64,000 nucleotides of DNA from Pseudomonas fildesensis (GTDB lineage: Bacteria > Pseudomonadota > Gammaproteobacteria > Pseudomonadales > Pseudomonadaceae): contig NZ_LFMW01000018.1 in assembly GCF_001050345.1 (NCBI RefSeq), positions 1-64,000 on the forward strand, in the 5' to 3' direction. The notes beneath the pieces are model-generated. The model saw only the letters and a program-made list of their open reading frames with translations, was not told where the DNA came from and made no database searches. Position 1 is the first letter of the stretch. Each line of letters opens with the position of its first letter. The translations under genes and the position numbers were made by a program. Below, one piece after another: positions 51,438 to 60,004 of the stretch.

Positions 51438-52707
51438 GTTTGGCAGTCTCAAGAATCAGAATGGCGCGGAAGTCGTTGACGTTGGTACGGGTCGGCTCGG
51501 TGATGATCAAGCCGTCGAGGGCGGCGAAGTAGCCGTAGCCATTGTTGTTGTCCAACTCGTCGCTGGCCGACAGGCCCAGGGCTTCGGCGCGGGCGTAACT
51601 GGCGGGGGTCATGATTGCGCCGGCGTTGTCTTCCGAGCCGTCGATGCCGTCGGTGTCACCGGCCAGGGCGTATACGCCGGGCAGGCCCTTGAGGCTGTCG
51701 GTGAGGCTCAGCAGGAATTCCGCATTGCGCCCGCCACGGCCGTCGCCGCGCACGGTCACGGTGGTTTCGCCGCCGGACAGGATCACGCAGGGCGCCGCCA
51801 GTGGCTGGCCGTGCTGCACAATTTGACGCGCGATGCCGGCGTGTACCTTGGCCACGTCCCGCGCTTCGCCTTCGAGGTCGCCGAGGATCAGCGGGCTGAA
51901 CCCGGCCTGGCGCACTTTCACGGCCACCGCTTCCAGGGATTGTTGCGGGCGCGCGATCAATTGGAAGTGACTGCGCGTGAGCATCGGGTCGCCGGGTTTG
52001 ACGGTCTCAGAGGCCGGGTTTTGCAACCAGTTGCGCACGGATGCCGAGACTTCGATGCCATAGCGCTTGAGAATCGCCAGGGCCTGTTGCGAGGTGCTCG
52101 GGTCGCCCACAGTCGGGCCCGACGCAATCACCGTGGCCTGGTCGCCCGGTACATCGGAGATCGCGTAGGTGTACACCGTCGCCGGCCACGATGCCTTGGC
52201 CAGCCGGCCGCCCTTGATCGCCGAGAGGTGCTTGCGCACGCAATTCATCTCGCCAATGGTGGCGCCGGATTTGAGCAGGGCTTTGTTGATGGCTTGCTTG
52301 TCGGCCAGGGTGATGCCTTCGGCGGGCAAGGCCAGCAGCGCAGAGCCGCCGCCGGACAGCAGGAAGATCACGCGGTCGTCTTCGCTCAGGTTGCTGATCA
52401 GCGCCAGCACGCGCTTGGCCACAGCCTGGCCGGCCGCGTCGGGTACCGGATGAGCGGCTTCGACCACTTCGATTTTCTGGCAGGGCGCGCCGTGGCCGTA
52501 GCGGGTGACCACCAGGCCCGAGACGTCACCCTGCCAGCAGTTTTCCACCACCAGCGCCATCGCGGCCGCAGCCTTGCCGGCACCGATCACGATCACACGG
52601 CCGCTGCGGTCGGCGGGCAGATAGGGTTCAAGGACTTGCCGGGGGTGGGCGGCGTCGATGGCTGTGGCAAACAGCTCGCGAAGCAGGTGTTGCGGATCGA
52701 CCGACAT
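51427..52707 (-). CDS. ttuD: Glycerate 2-kinase / hydroxypyruvate reductase family (TtuD)
   Basis: The protein has 426 aa, with the N-terminal DUF4147 and C-terminal MOFRL domains. It includes VIGAGKAAAAMA, FLLSGGGSALL, ISDVPGDQATVIASGPT and LSGGETTVTVRGDGRGGRNAEFLL. In the glyoxylate carboligase pathway it phosphorylates glycerate from GlxR to 2-phosphoglycerate. It lies downstream of glxR in the gcl operon. Confidence 0.93.
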   Translation of the reverse strand: MSVDPQHLLRELFATAIDAAHPRQVLEPYLPADRSGRVIVIGAGKAAAAMALVVENCWQGDVSGLVVTRYGHGAPCQKIEVVEAAHPVPDAAGQAVAKRVLALISNLSEDDRVIFLLSGGGSALLALPAEGITLADKQAINKALLKSGATIGEMNCVRKHLSAIKGGRLAKASWPATVYTYAISDVPGDQATVIASGPTVGDPSTSQQALAILKRYGIEVSASVRNWLQNPASETVKPGDPMLTRSHFQLIARPQQSLEAVAVKVRQAGFSPLILGDLEGEARDVAKVHAGIARQIVQHGQPLAAPCVILSGGETTVTVRGDGRGGRNAEFLLSLTDSLKGLPGVYALAGDTDGIDGSEDNAGAIMTPASYARAEALGLSASDELDNNNGYGYFAALDGLIITEPTRTNVNDFRAILILETAKHDA

Positions 52708-52746
52708 AAGCGGGCTCCCGGAGAATTCTTATTATTGGAAATACAT

Positions 52747-52883
52747 CGCTGATCGTTCCCACACTCCGCGCTGATCGTTCCCACGCTCTGCGTGGGAATG
52801 CAGCCCGGGACGCTCCGCGTCACAAAGCGTGACGCAGAGCGTCACAAGAGGCATTACCACGCAGAGCGTGGGAACGATCAGCG
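52747..52883. repeat. Palindromic repeat cluster (non-REP family)
   Basis: CGCTGATCGTTCCCAC occurs twice at the left (52747, 52769). It is answered by GTGGGAACGATCAGCG at the right (52868-52883), with nested CCACGCTCTGCGTGG and CCACGCAGAGCGTGG palindromes. It occupies the glxR-ttuD gap inside the operon. Confidence 0.8.
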
Positions 52884-52890
52884 GTGGGGC

Positions 52891-53781
52891 TTACTTATCG
52901 CGAATCGAAAAATTTGCCATATGCTCCAGGCCCTTTATCAGCGCGGAGTGGTCCCAATTGCCGCCACCAATCGCGGTGCAGGTGCTGAACACTTGCTGGG
53001 TGCCGGCGGTGTTCGGCAGGTTGATTCCCAGTTCCTTGGCCCCGGCGAGCGCCAGGTTCAGGTCTTTCTGGTGCAGGTTGATGCGGAAACCTGGATCGAA
53101 GGTGCCCTTGATCATGCGTTCGCCATGCACTTCGAGGATCTTCGATGAAGCAAAGCCGCCCATCAGCGCTTCACGCACCTTGGCCGGGTCGGCGCCGTTT
53201 TTCGCAGCGAACAGCAGCGCTTCGGCCACCGCCTGGATATTCAGCGCGACGATGATCTGGTTGGCGACCTTGGCGGTCTGGCCATCGCCATTGCTGCCGA
53301 CCAATGTGATGTTTTTGCCCATGCTCTGGAACAGCGGCAGCGCGCGTTCGAAGGTCTGCGGCTCACCTCCGATCATGATGCTCAGAGTGCCGGCCTTGGC
53401 GCCGACTTCACCGCCGGACACCGGTGCGTCAAGGTACTGCGCGCCGGTCTCGTTGATCTTCGCGGCGAAGGCCTTGGTGGCGGTCGGCGAGATCGAACTC
53501 ATGTCGATCACCACTTTGTTTGGCGACAGGCCGGCAGCCACACCGTCGGCGCGGAACAGCACGTCATCGACCTGTGGGGTGTCGGGCACCATGACGATGA
53601 TGAACTCGGCTTCCTGGGCCACTTGCTGCGGGTTGGCCAGGGCCACGGCGCCGGCGTCGATCAGTGCCTGCGGCGCCTTGCCGTGGTGTTCGGACAGGAA
53701 CAGTTGATGACCGGCTTTCTGCAGGTTCTCGGCCATGGGTTGGCCCATGATGCCAGTGCCGATAAATCCGATTTTAGCCAT
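52891..53781 (-). CDS. glxR: 2-hydroxy-3-oxopropionate reductase (tartronate semialdehyde reductase)
   Basis: The protein has 296 aa: Rossmann fold IGFIGTGIMGQPMAENL, the substrate motif DAPVSGGEVGAKAGTLSIMIGG, and the catalytic lysine in AKVANQIIVALNIQ. It reduces tartronate semialdehyde made by Gcl to glycerate. It is in the gcl operon. Confidence 0.94.
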   Translation of the reverse strand: MAKIGFIGTGIMGQPMAENLQKAGHQLFLSEHHGKAPQALIDAGAVALANPQQVAQEAEFIIVMVPDTPQVDDVLFRADGVAAGLSPNKVVIDMSSISPTATKAFAAKINETGAQYLDAPVSGGEVGAKAGTLSIMIGGEPQTFERALPLFQSMGKNITLVGSNGDGQTAKVANQIIVALNIQAVAEALLFAAKNGADPAKVREALMGGFASSKILEVHGERMIKGTFDPGFRINLHQKDLNLALAGAKELGINLPNTAGTQQVFSTCTAIGGGNWDHSALIKGLEHMANFSIRDK

Positions 53782-53845
53782 GTTGAAATCCTCTTTTTAT
53801 TAGATGCACAGTGCTGACTCGGCCTGCCAAACACAGGAGATCCAA

Positions 53846-53949
53846 ATGTGGGAGGGGGCTTGCTCCCGATAGCTGTGTATCAGTCGACGAAAATGTTGAA
53901 TGAAAGACCATCGGGAGCAAGTCGAGTCGTCGCACCGCCCCTCCCACAT
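53846..53949. repeat. Hybrid REPIN
   Basis: The left unit is of the GGGAGGGGGCTTGCTCCCGAT class. The right unit continues GGGAGCAAGTCGAGTCGTCG and then CACCGCCCCTCCCACAT, which belongs to the longer class also seen at 62369-62493. It lies within the hyi-glxR gap. Confidence 0.8.
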
Positions 53950-53968
53950 GGGTTTTGTGTTGTGGGAG

Positions 53969-54751
53969 TCAGATAGCGTTATGGGTTTTGAGCCAACCCA
54001 AACCCGCTTCGGTGGTGGTCAACGGCTTGTATTCACAGCCGACCCAACCCTGGTAACCGATGCGGTCCAAATGCTCGAACAGGAAGCGGTAGTTGATCTC
54101 ACCGGTGCCCGGCTCGTTGCGCCCTGGGTTGTCGGCCAATTGAATGTGGTTGATCTCACCCAGGTGCGCGGCCATGGTTCGGGCGAGGTCGCCTTCCATG
54201 ATTTGCATGTGATAAATGTCGTATTGCAGGAACAGGTTGGCGCTGCCCACTTGCTCGCGAATCGACAGGGCCTGCGCCGTGTTGTTCAGATAGAAACCTG
54301 GGATGTCGCGAGTGTTGATCGCCTCCATCACCAGCTTGATGCCCACCGCTTGCAGCTTGTCAGCGGCGTACTTGAGGTTGGCGACAAAGGTCTTTTCCAG
54401 GGTTTCATCGTCAACACCCTGTGGCCGGATGCCCGCCAGGCAGTTGATCTGAGTATTGCCCAGCACCTGGGCGTAGGCGATGGCCAGGTTGACCCCGGCG
54501 CCGAACTCCTCGACCCGGTCCGGGTGGCACGCCAGGCCGCGCTCGCCCTTGGCCCAGTCACCGGCCGGCAGGTTGAACAGCACTTGGGTCAGGCCGTGGG
54601 CATCGAGTTGCGCCTTGATTTCGGCAGAGCTGAATTCGTACGGGAACAGGTACTCGACACCTTCGAAGCCGGCATCGGCGGCCGCTTTGAAGCGAGCAAG
54701 AAAATCCTGCTCGGTAAACAGCATGGACAGGTTGGCAGCAAAGCGCGGCAT
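53969..54751 (-). CDS. hyi: Hydroxypyruvate isomerase
   Basis: The protein has 260 aa, a TIM-barrel AP-endonuclease-2-like fold (MPRFAANLSMLFTEQDFLARF; EAINTRDIPGFYLNN; QYDIYHMQIMEGDL). It interconverts hydroxypyruvate and tartronate semialdehyde. The start lies 10 bases after the gcl stop. Confidence 0.94.
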   Translation of the reverse strand: MPRFAANLSMLFTEQDFLARFKAAADAGFEGVEYLFPYEFSSAEIKAQLDAHGLTQVLFNLPAGDWAKGERGLACHPDRVEEFGAGVNLAIAYAQVLGNTQINCLAGIRPQGVDDETLEKTFVANLKYAADKLQAVGIKLVMEAINTRDIPGFYLNNTAQALSIREQVGSANLFLQYDIYHMQIMEGDLARTMAAHLGEINHIQLADNPGRNEPGTGEINYRFLFEHLDRIGYQGWVGCEYKPLTTTEAGLGWLKTHNAI

Positions 54752-54761
54752 AGGGTTCTCC

Positions 54762-56537
54762 TTAATCGAGCAGGGAAATGGCAGTCGGCGCATCGTTGCC
54801 GACCAGGGCCAGATCTTCGAATTCATTGACGGCGTTGATCTCGGTGCCCATGGAAATATTGGTCACACGCTCCAGAATAATCTCAACGATCACCGGCACC
54901 TTGAATTCTTCGATCATTGCCTGCGCCTTGCGCAACGCCGGCTGGATCTGGCCCGGTTCGAACACGCGCAGGGCCTTGCAACCCAGACCTTCGGCGACCG
55001 GGACATGGTCCACGCCATAGCCGTTAAGTTCCGGGGCGTTGAGGTTGTCGAAAGACAACTGCACGCAGTAGTCCATTTCGAAACCGCGCTGGGCCTGGCG
55101 AATCAAGCCGAGGTAGGAGTTGTTCACCACGACGTGGATGTACGGCAGCTTGAACTGCGCGCCCACCGCCAGCTCTTCGATCATGAACTGGAAGTCATAG
55201 TCGCCGGACAGCGCGACCACTTTTCGGGTCGGATCCGCCTTGACCACGCCCAGCGCTGCCGGAATGGTCCAGCCCAGTGGGCCGGCCTGGCCGCAGTTGA
55301 TCCAGTGGCGAGGTTTATACACATGCAGGAACTGCGCGCCGGCAATCTGTGACAGGCCGATGGTGCTGACGTAGCAGGTGTCTTTTCCGAACACCTGATT
55401 CATCTCTTCGTACACACGTTGCGGCTTGACCGGCACGTTGTCGAAGTGTGTCTTGCGGTGCAGGGTGGCTTTGCGCTGTTGGCAATCATGCAGCCAGGCG
55501 CTGCGGTCCTTGAGCTTGCCGGCGGCTTTCCATTCGCGGGCGACTTCAATGAACATCGTCAGCGCGGCACCGGCGTCGGACACAATGCCCAGGTCCGGCG
55601 TAAACACGCGGCCAATCTGCGTCGGCTCAATGTCGACGTGAATGAACTTGCGCCCTTCGGTGTACACCTCCACCGAACCGGTGTGGCGGTTGGCCCAGCG
55701 GTTGCCGATGCCGAGCACCACGTCCGATTTGAGCATCGTCGCGTTGCCATAACGGTGCGAGGTTTGCAGGCCGACCATGCCCACCATTTGCGGGTGATCA
55801 TCCGGGATGGTGCCCCAGCCCATCAGGGTCGGGATCACCGGGATGCCGGTCAGTTCAGCAAACTCCACCAGCAGCTCGCTGGCGTCGGCGTTGATCACGC
55901 CACCACCGCTCACCAGCAACGGGCGCTCGGCCTGGTCGAGCAGGGCCAGGGCTTTTTCCACCTGGATGCGCGTGGCCAGCGGCTTTGCCAGGGGCAGCGG
56001 TTGGTAGGCGTCGATGTCGAATTCGATCTCGGCCATCTGCACGTCGAACGGCAGGTCGATCAGCACCGGGCCAGGGCGGCCGGAGCGCATTTCATAAAAG
56101 GCTTTCTGGAAGGCGTAGGGCACCTGGCCGGGTTCGAGGACGGTGGTCGCCCACTTGGTCACCGGCTTGACGATGCTGGTGATGTCGACGGCCTGGAAGT
56201 CTTCCTTGTGCATGCGAGCGCGGGGCGCTTGCCCGGTGATGCACAGGATCGGGATTGAGTCGGCTGAGGCGCTGTAGAGGCCGGTCACCATGTCGGTGCC
56301 CGCCGGGCCCGACGTGCCGATGCACACGCCGATATTGCCGGCCTTGGTGCGGGTGTAGCCCTCGGCCATGTGCGAGGCGCCTTCAACGTGGCGAGCAAGG
56401 ACGTGATCGATGCCACCGACCTTCTGCAAGGCCGAATACAGCGGGTTGATCGCGGCGCCCGGGATACCGAAGGCAGTGTCGACCCCTTCACGGCGCATCA
56501 CCAGGACAGCGGCTTCGATTGCTCTCATTTTGCTCAT
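54762..56537 (-). CDS. gcl: Glyoxylate carboligase (tartronate-semialdehyde synthase)
   Basis: The protein has 591 aa (E. coli 593). It is a ThDP-dependent enzyme joining two glyoxylates to tartronate semialdehyde and CO2. It has GIPGAAINPLY, the FAD-binding middle domain and the ThDP motif SGDYDFQFMIEELAVGAQFKLPYIHVVVNN. Val replaces the usual catalytic Glu in GIPGAA (ThDP contact), as in known Gcl. It is the first gene of gcl-hyi-glxR-ttuD-pyk remnant. Confidence 0.95.
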   Translation of the reverse strand: MSKMRAIEAAVLVMRREGVDTAFGIPGAAINPLYSALQKVGGIDHVLARHVEGASHMAEGYTRTKAGNIGVCIGTSGPAGTDMVTGLYSASADSIPILCITGQAPRARMHKEDFQAVDITSIVKPVTKWATTVLEPGQVPYAFQKAFYEMRSGRPGPVLIDLPFDVQMAEIEFDIDAYQPLPLAKPLATRIQVEKALALLDQAERPLLVSGGGVINADASELLVEFAELTGIPVIPTLMGWGTIPDDHPQMVGMVGLQTSHRYGNATMLKSDVVLGIGNRWANRHTGSVEVYTEGRKFIHVDIEPTQIGRVFTPDLGIVSDAGAALTMFIEVAREWKAAGKLKDRSAWLHDCQQRKATLHRKTHFDNVPVKPQRVYEEMNQVFGKDTCYVSTIGLSQIAGAQFLHVYKPRHWINCGQAGPLGWTIPAALGVVKADPTRKVVALSGDYDFQFMIEELAVGAQFKLPYIHVVVNNSYLGLIRQAQRGFEMDYCVQLSFDNLNAPELNGYGVDHVPVAEGLGCKALRVFEPGQIQPALRKAQAMIEEFKVPVIVEIILERVTNISMGTEINAVNEFEDLALVGNDAPTAISLLD

Positions 56538-56564
56538 GTTTTTGGTGCCTCTTGCGTTTTGTAA

Positions 56565-56574
56565 TTGTATACAA
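56565..56574. promoter_or_regulatory. TTGTATACAA palindrome, gcl-proximal
   Basis: A perfect 10-base palindrome 28 bases upstream of gcl. An identical copy lies at 56693-56702. Both are within the 256-base divergent region. A TetR-type regulator gene sits nearby. Confidence 0.55.
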
Positions 56575-56692
56575 GTGGTGTCTGTCCAAAGTGTATTCAC
56601 GGCGAGCGGCGCAGGTCAATGCATTTTATTCGTTGGCCTTTACGTTCGTCGGAAGGCATTTTTTCGACGTATGGAGGGTTTGTTCGAAAATA

Positions 56693-56702
56693 TTGTATAC
56701 AA
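56693..56702. promoter_or_regulatory. TTGTATACAA palindrome, glcG-proximal
   Basis: The second exact copy, 128 bases from the first and 92 bases before the GlcG-like gene. The pair brackets both promoters. Confidence 0.55.
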
Positions 56703-56793
56703 AAACATATGTCATTGTGTTCTATTTGTTTGATCGAGTATCTGATCCAACAGGTCTCCACCGCTTTACCCATAACAAGATGAGGACGGCACC

Positions 56794-57234
56794 ATGAGCG
56801 CTTTAACCTTGAAAATCGCCACCCACCTGGCCAGCCAGGCCATCACCGCAGGCCGCACGATTTCAGCCGCGCCGCTGACCATCGCGGTGCTCGACAGCGG
56901 CGGCCACTTGATCACCTTGCAACGGGAAGACGGCGCCAGCCTGCTGCGCCCGCAAATCGCCATCGGCAAGGCCTGGGGCGCGATTGCGCTGGGCAAGGGC
57001 TCACGGTTACTGGCGTTGGATGCGCAGCAGCGGCCAGCGTTTATCGCAGCGTTGAATAGCCTGGGGCAGGGCAGCGTGGTACCGGCGCCGGGTGGGGTGT
57101 TGATTCGGAATCAGGAGGGGGTGGTGCTGGGAGCCATCGGGATCAGCGGGGATACGTCGGATATTGATGAGCAGTGTGCGATCACGGCGATCGAGGGGGT
57201 GGGGTTGTTGGCGGATGCGGGCGTGTCGGCCTGA
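56794..57234 (+). CDS. GlcG/HbpS family protein
   Basis: The protein has 146 aa, a single GlcG domain (PF03928): ITAGRTISAAPLTIAVLDSGGHLITLQREDGA and PAPGGVLIRNQEGVVLGAIGISGDTSDIDEQCA. It often accompanies glycolate/glyoxylate genes. A role in binding heme or a small metabolite is suspected but not settled. It is divergent from gcl, sharing the regulatory region. Confidence 0.85.
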   Translation: MSALTLKIATHLASQAITAGRTISAAPLTIAVLDSGGHLITLQREDGASLLRPQIAIGKAWGAIALGKGSRLLALDAQQRPAFIAALNSLGQGSVVPAPGGVLIRNQEGVVLGAIGISGDTSDIDEQCAITAIEGVGLLADAGVSA

Positions 57235-57257
57235 TTTTTGGCGCACTTCAAGGGCCT

Positions 57258-57330
57258 CATCGGGAGCAAGCCCCCTCCCACATTTGACCGTGTTCGCAGA
57301 TCAAAATGTGGGAGGGGGCTTGCTCCCGAT
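57258..57330. repeat. REPIN
   Basis: ATCGGGAGCAAGCCCCCTCC faces GGAGGGGGCTTGCTCCCGAT with a short spacer, between convergent glcG-like and TetR genes. Confidence 0.9.
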
Positions 57331-57351
57331 TGGCACAGGCCGCGCGGTGTA

Positions 57352-57957
57352 TCAGTCGGGGGTGCAGCCCTTGAGCACCAGCCGAATAATCGTCTGCGCC
57401 GCCGCCTCATAATCCGCTTCATCCAGCTTGGCCTTGCCGGTCACCGCCGAAATCTGCCAGTCAAAATCCGCATATGTCTGCGTCGCTGCCCAGATGCTGA
57501 ACATCAGGTGATTGGGGTCAATCGCCGCGATCAGGCCGCGATCCACCCAGGTCTGGATGCAGTTGATGTTGTGCTTGGCCTGGGCGTTGAGCTGCTCGAC
57601 CTGCTCGGCGCTCAGGTGCGGCGCGCCGTGCATGATTTCGCTGGCGAACACCTTGGAGGCGAAGGGCAGGTCACGGGATATGCGGATTTTCGAGCGGATG
57701 TAGTTGCTCAGCACCACCGAAGGTTCGCCCTCCGGGTTGAACGGCGTGGACGCGGCCAGGATCGGCTCGATAATGCTTTCGAGCACCTCGCGATAGAGGT
57801 TGTCCTTGGACTTGAAGTAGTAATAGACGTTGGGCTTTGGCAACCCGGCCTTGGCGGCGATATCGCTGGTTTTGGTCGCGGCGAAGCCCTTGTCGGCAAA
57901 CTCCTCGCTCGCCGCCCGCAGGATCTTTTCTTTGTTGCGCTCGCGAATGGTGCTCAT
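57352..57957 (-). CDS. TetR-family regulator, GclR/RutR-like
   Basis: The protein has 201 aa. The N-terminal TetR HTH reads KILRAASEEFADKGFAATKTSDIAAKAGLPKPNVYYYFKSKDNLY. The C-terminal YcdC/RutR-type ligand domain reads SKVFASEIMHGAPHLSAEQVEQLN. In P. putida a regulator of this type (GclR) represses the gcl pathway. Position next to gcl makes this the likely regulator of the TTGTATACAA sites, which is inference. Confidence 0.85.
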   Translation of the reverse strand: MSTIRERNKEKILRAASEEFADKGFAATKTSDIAAKAGLPKPNVYYYFKSKDNLYREVLESIIEPILAASTPFNPEGEPSVVLSNYIRSKIRISRDLPFASKVFASEIMHGAPHLSAEQVEQLNAQAKHNINCIQTWVDRGLIAAIDPNHLMFSIWAATQTYADFDWQISAVTGKAKLDEADYEAAAQTIIRLVLKGCTPD

Positions 57958-57981
57958 AAAGTGCTCAGTCTCACAGATACT

Positions 57982-58098
57982 GTTTCTTTTTGACGGCGTC
58001 TGTTGCCGCCATGCTGCGTCGCCGCTCCTCTGCATAGCGAGCTATGAGTCGTCGCGGCTTCTTGCCTGACGGCAACAGCCACTCGCCAAAAGAGAAAC
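57982..58098. repeat. Long imperfect inverted repeat upstream of the DUF808 gene
   Basis: GTTTCTTTTTGACGGCG and TGTTGCCG at the left answer CGGCAACA and CGCCAAAAGAGAAAC at the right. A further small palindrome, GCATAGCGAGCTATG, is in the centre. It fills most of the gap between the TetR and DUF808 genes and is not of the REP class. Confidence 0.55.
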
Positions 58099-58247
58099 AT
58101 ATCTATGAAACTGAGCACGGGCGGTTTCCTTGCCTGGACAGGCGGTTGCGCATGGTAGCACCGGCTATCCGCGAGCCTCAACAATGCGCCCGCAAAGCTC
58201 TGCGCCGCGCTATGCTCGCGCATCTCTCTTTTACGGATGCCCGATTC

Positions 58248-59162
58248 ATGGCAGGAAGCAGCTTGTTGGTTTTGATCGACGATATCGCCGCGGTACTCGA
58301 CGATGTTGCACTGATGACAAAAATGGCCGCGAAGAAGACCGCCGGCGTGCTCGGCGATGACCTGGCGCTCAACGCCCAGCAGGTTTCCGGTGTGCGTGCC
58401 GAGCGGGAAATTCCCGTGGTGTGGGCGGTGGCCAAGGGTTCGTTTATCAACAAACTGATCCTGGTGCCCACCGCACTGCTGATCAGCGCGTTTGCCCCCT
58501 GGGCCGTCACGCCGCTGTTGATGCTGGGCGGTGCCTACCTGTGTTTCGAAGGCTTCGAGAAGCTCGCCCACAAGTTTCTGCACAGCAAGGCCGAAGATCA
58601 GGCTGAACATGCGCAGTTGGCAGAAGCCGTGGCCGATCCTGCAACCGATCTGGTGGCGTTTGAGAAGGACAAGATCAAGGGCGCCATTCGCACCGACTTC
58701 ATCCTCTCGGCGGAAATCATCGCCATCACCCTGGGCACCGTGGCCGACGCGCCGCTGATGCAGCAGGTTATCGTGCTGTCGGGCATCGCCATTGTCATGA
58801 CTGTGGGCGTCTACGGGCTGGTCGCCGGTATCGTCAAACTGGACGACTTGGGACTGTGGCTGACCCAGAAGCCGGGCCAGATGGCGCGCAGCATCGGCGG
58901 CGCAATTCTGCGGGCCGCGCCATACATGATGAAAAGCCTGTCGGTGATCGGCACGGCGGCGATGTTTATGGTCGGTGGCGGCATCCTCACCCATGGGGTG
59001 CCGGTGGTGCATCACTGGATCGAGACGGTGAGCCAGAGCACGGGTGGGCTGGCGTGGTTGATGCCGACGCTGCTCAATGCGGTGGCGGGGATTATTGCGG
59101 GGGCGATTGTGTTGGTGGTGGTCAGTGCGGTCGGCAAGACCTGGAAAGCCCTGAAAGCTTGA
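58248..59162 (+). CDS. DUF808 (YedI-like) inner-membrane protein
   Basis: The protein has 304 aa: an N-terminal cytosolic motif MAGSSLLVLIDDIAAVLDDVALMTKMAAKKTAGVLGDDLALNA followed by about six membrane helices. This is the DUF808 family, whose function is unknown. ATG 58248 was chosen. The earlier in-frame start runs through the inverted repeat region. Confidence 0.88.
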   Translation: MAGSSLLVLIDDIAAVLDDVALMTKMAAKKTAGVLGDDLALNAQQVSGVRAEREIPVVWAVAKGSFINKLILVPTALLISAFAPWAVTPLLMLGGAYLCFEGFEKLAHKFLHSKAEDQAEHAQLAEAVADPATDLVAFEKDKIKGAIRTDFILSAEIIAITLGTVADAPLMQQVIVLSGIAIVMTVGVYGLVAGIVKLDDLGLWLTQKPGQMARSIGGAILRAAPYMMKSLSVIGTAAMFMVGGGILTHGVPVVHHWIETVSQSTGGLAWLMPTLLNAVAGIIAGAIVLVVVSAVGKTWKALKA

Positions 59163-59174
59163 AATTGCGCGCAT

Positions 59175-59207
59175 AAAAAAAGGCCATTCAATTGAATGGC
59201 CTTTTTT
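59175..59207. terminator. Bidirectional rho-independent terminator
   Basis: AAAAGGCCATTCAATTGAAT continues to a mirrored arm ATGGCCTTTT with T-runs on both strands, between the convergent DUF808 and mlaA genes. Confidence 0.9.
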
Positions 59208-59215
59208 GTGGGCGT

Positions 59216-60004
59216 TTACTCGGCTATCTGCAACTTGCGCGATTCCGTGTAGATATACCGCACCTTCTCATACTCAAACGGTGAGTTCATCTGACCGTAG
59301 CGGAAGCTGGTCTGGTAGCGCTTGTCGACCGCGCGCAGGGCCCAGATTTCCGGGTGGTTGGAGCTGACTTCGGAGACGTTCAGGAAGTTGATCTGCGATT
59401 CCGCTGTGTAGTCGACCAGCAGGCCGCCGGTGTCGCGCAGGTTCGACGGACCGAAGATCGGCAGTACCAGGTACGCGCCGCCGGGTACGCCGTAGAAGCC
59501 CAGGGTCTGGCCGAAGTCTTCACTCTGGCGTGGCAGGCCCATGGCGGTAGCCGGGTCCCACAGGCCGGCGATGCCGATGGTGGTGTTGACCAGCAGACGC
59601 CCGGTGGTTTCCAGGGAACGGTGGCCCTTGAGCTGCAGCAGGCTGTTCATCAGGTTGGGCACGTCGCCCAGGTTGTTGAAGAAGTTGCTCACACCGGTGC
59701 GCAGGAAGCTCGGCGTGACGTAGCGGTAACCATCGACCACGGGCAGGAACACCCATTGGTCGAAGCGGTAGTTGAAGTGGTACACGCGGCGGTTCCACGA
59801 CTCCAGCGGGTCGTACACGTTGAGTGCTGTGAGCGACGAACGCTCGAACTCGCGCTGGTCCAGGCCCGGGTTGAACTTGAGCTTGGTCAGCGGCTCTTTG
59901 AAACCGTCGGTGCCCACGACGGTGGGCGCGTGGGCCTTGCTGTTGTCGGCATTGGCCACGCCTGCGCACATAAGGGCGGCAAGCAACAGAAGATATTTAG
60001 CCAC
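59216..60004 (-). CDS. mlaA: MlaA/VacJ family outer-membrane lipid-asymmetry protein
   Basis: The protein has 262 aa. A signal peptide (MAKYLLLLAALMCAGVANA) is followed by the MlaA domain with DPLESWNRRVYHFNYRFDQWVFLP, NLGDVPNLMNSLLQLKG and PIFGPSNLRDTGGLLVDY. It removes phospholipid from the outer leaflet for the Mla pathway. The N-terminus lacks a canonical lipobox: the only cysteine is in ALMCAG, so lipidation is doubtful. It overlaps the upstream gene by 8 bases. Confidence 0.9.
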   Translation of the reverse strand: MAKYLLLLAALMCAGVANADNSKAHAPTVVGTDGFKEPLTKLKFNPGLDQREFERSSLTALNVYDPLESWNRRVYHFNYRFDQWVFLPVVDGYRYVTPSFLRTGVSNFFNNLGDVPNLMNSLLQLKGHRSLETTGRLLVNTTIGIAGLWDPATAMGLPRQSEDFGQTLGFYGVPGGAYLVLPIFGPSNLRDTGGLLVDYTAESQINFLNVSEVSSNHPEIWALRAVDKRYQTSFRYGQMNSPFEYEKVRYIYTESRKLQIAE

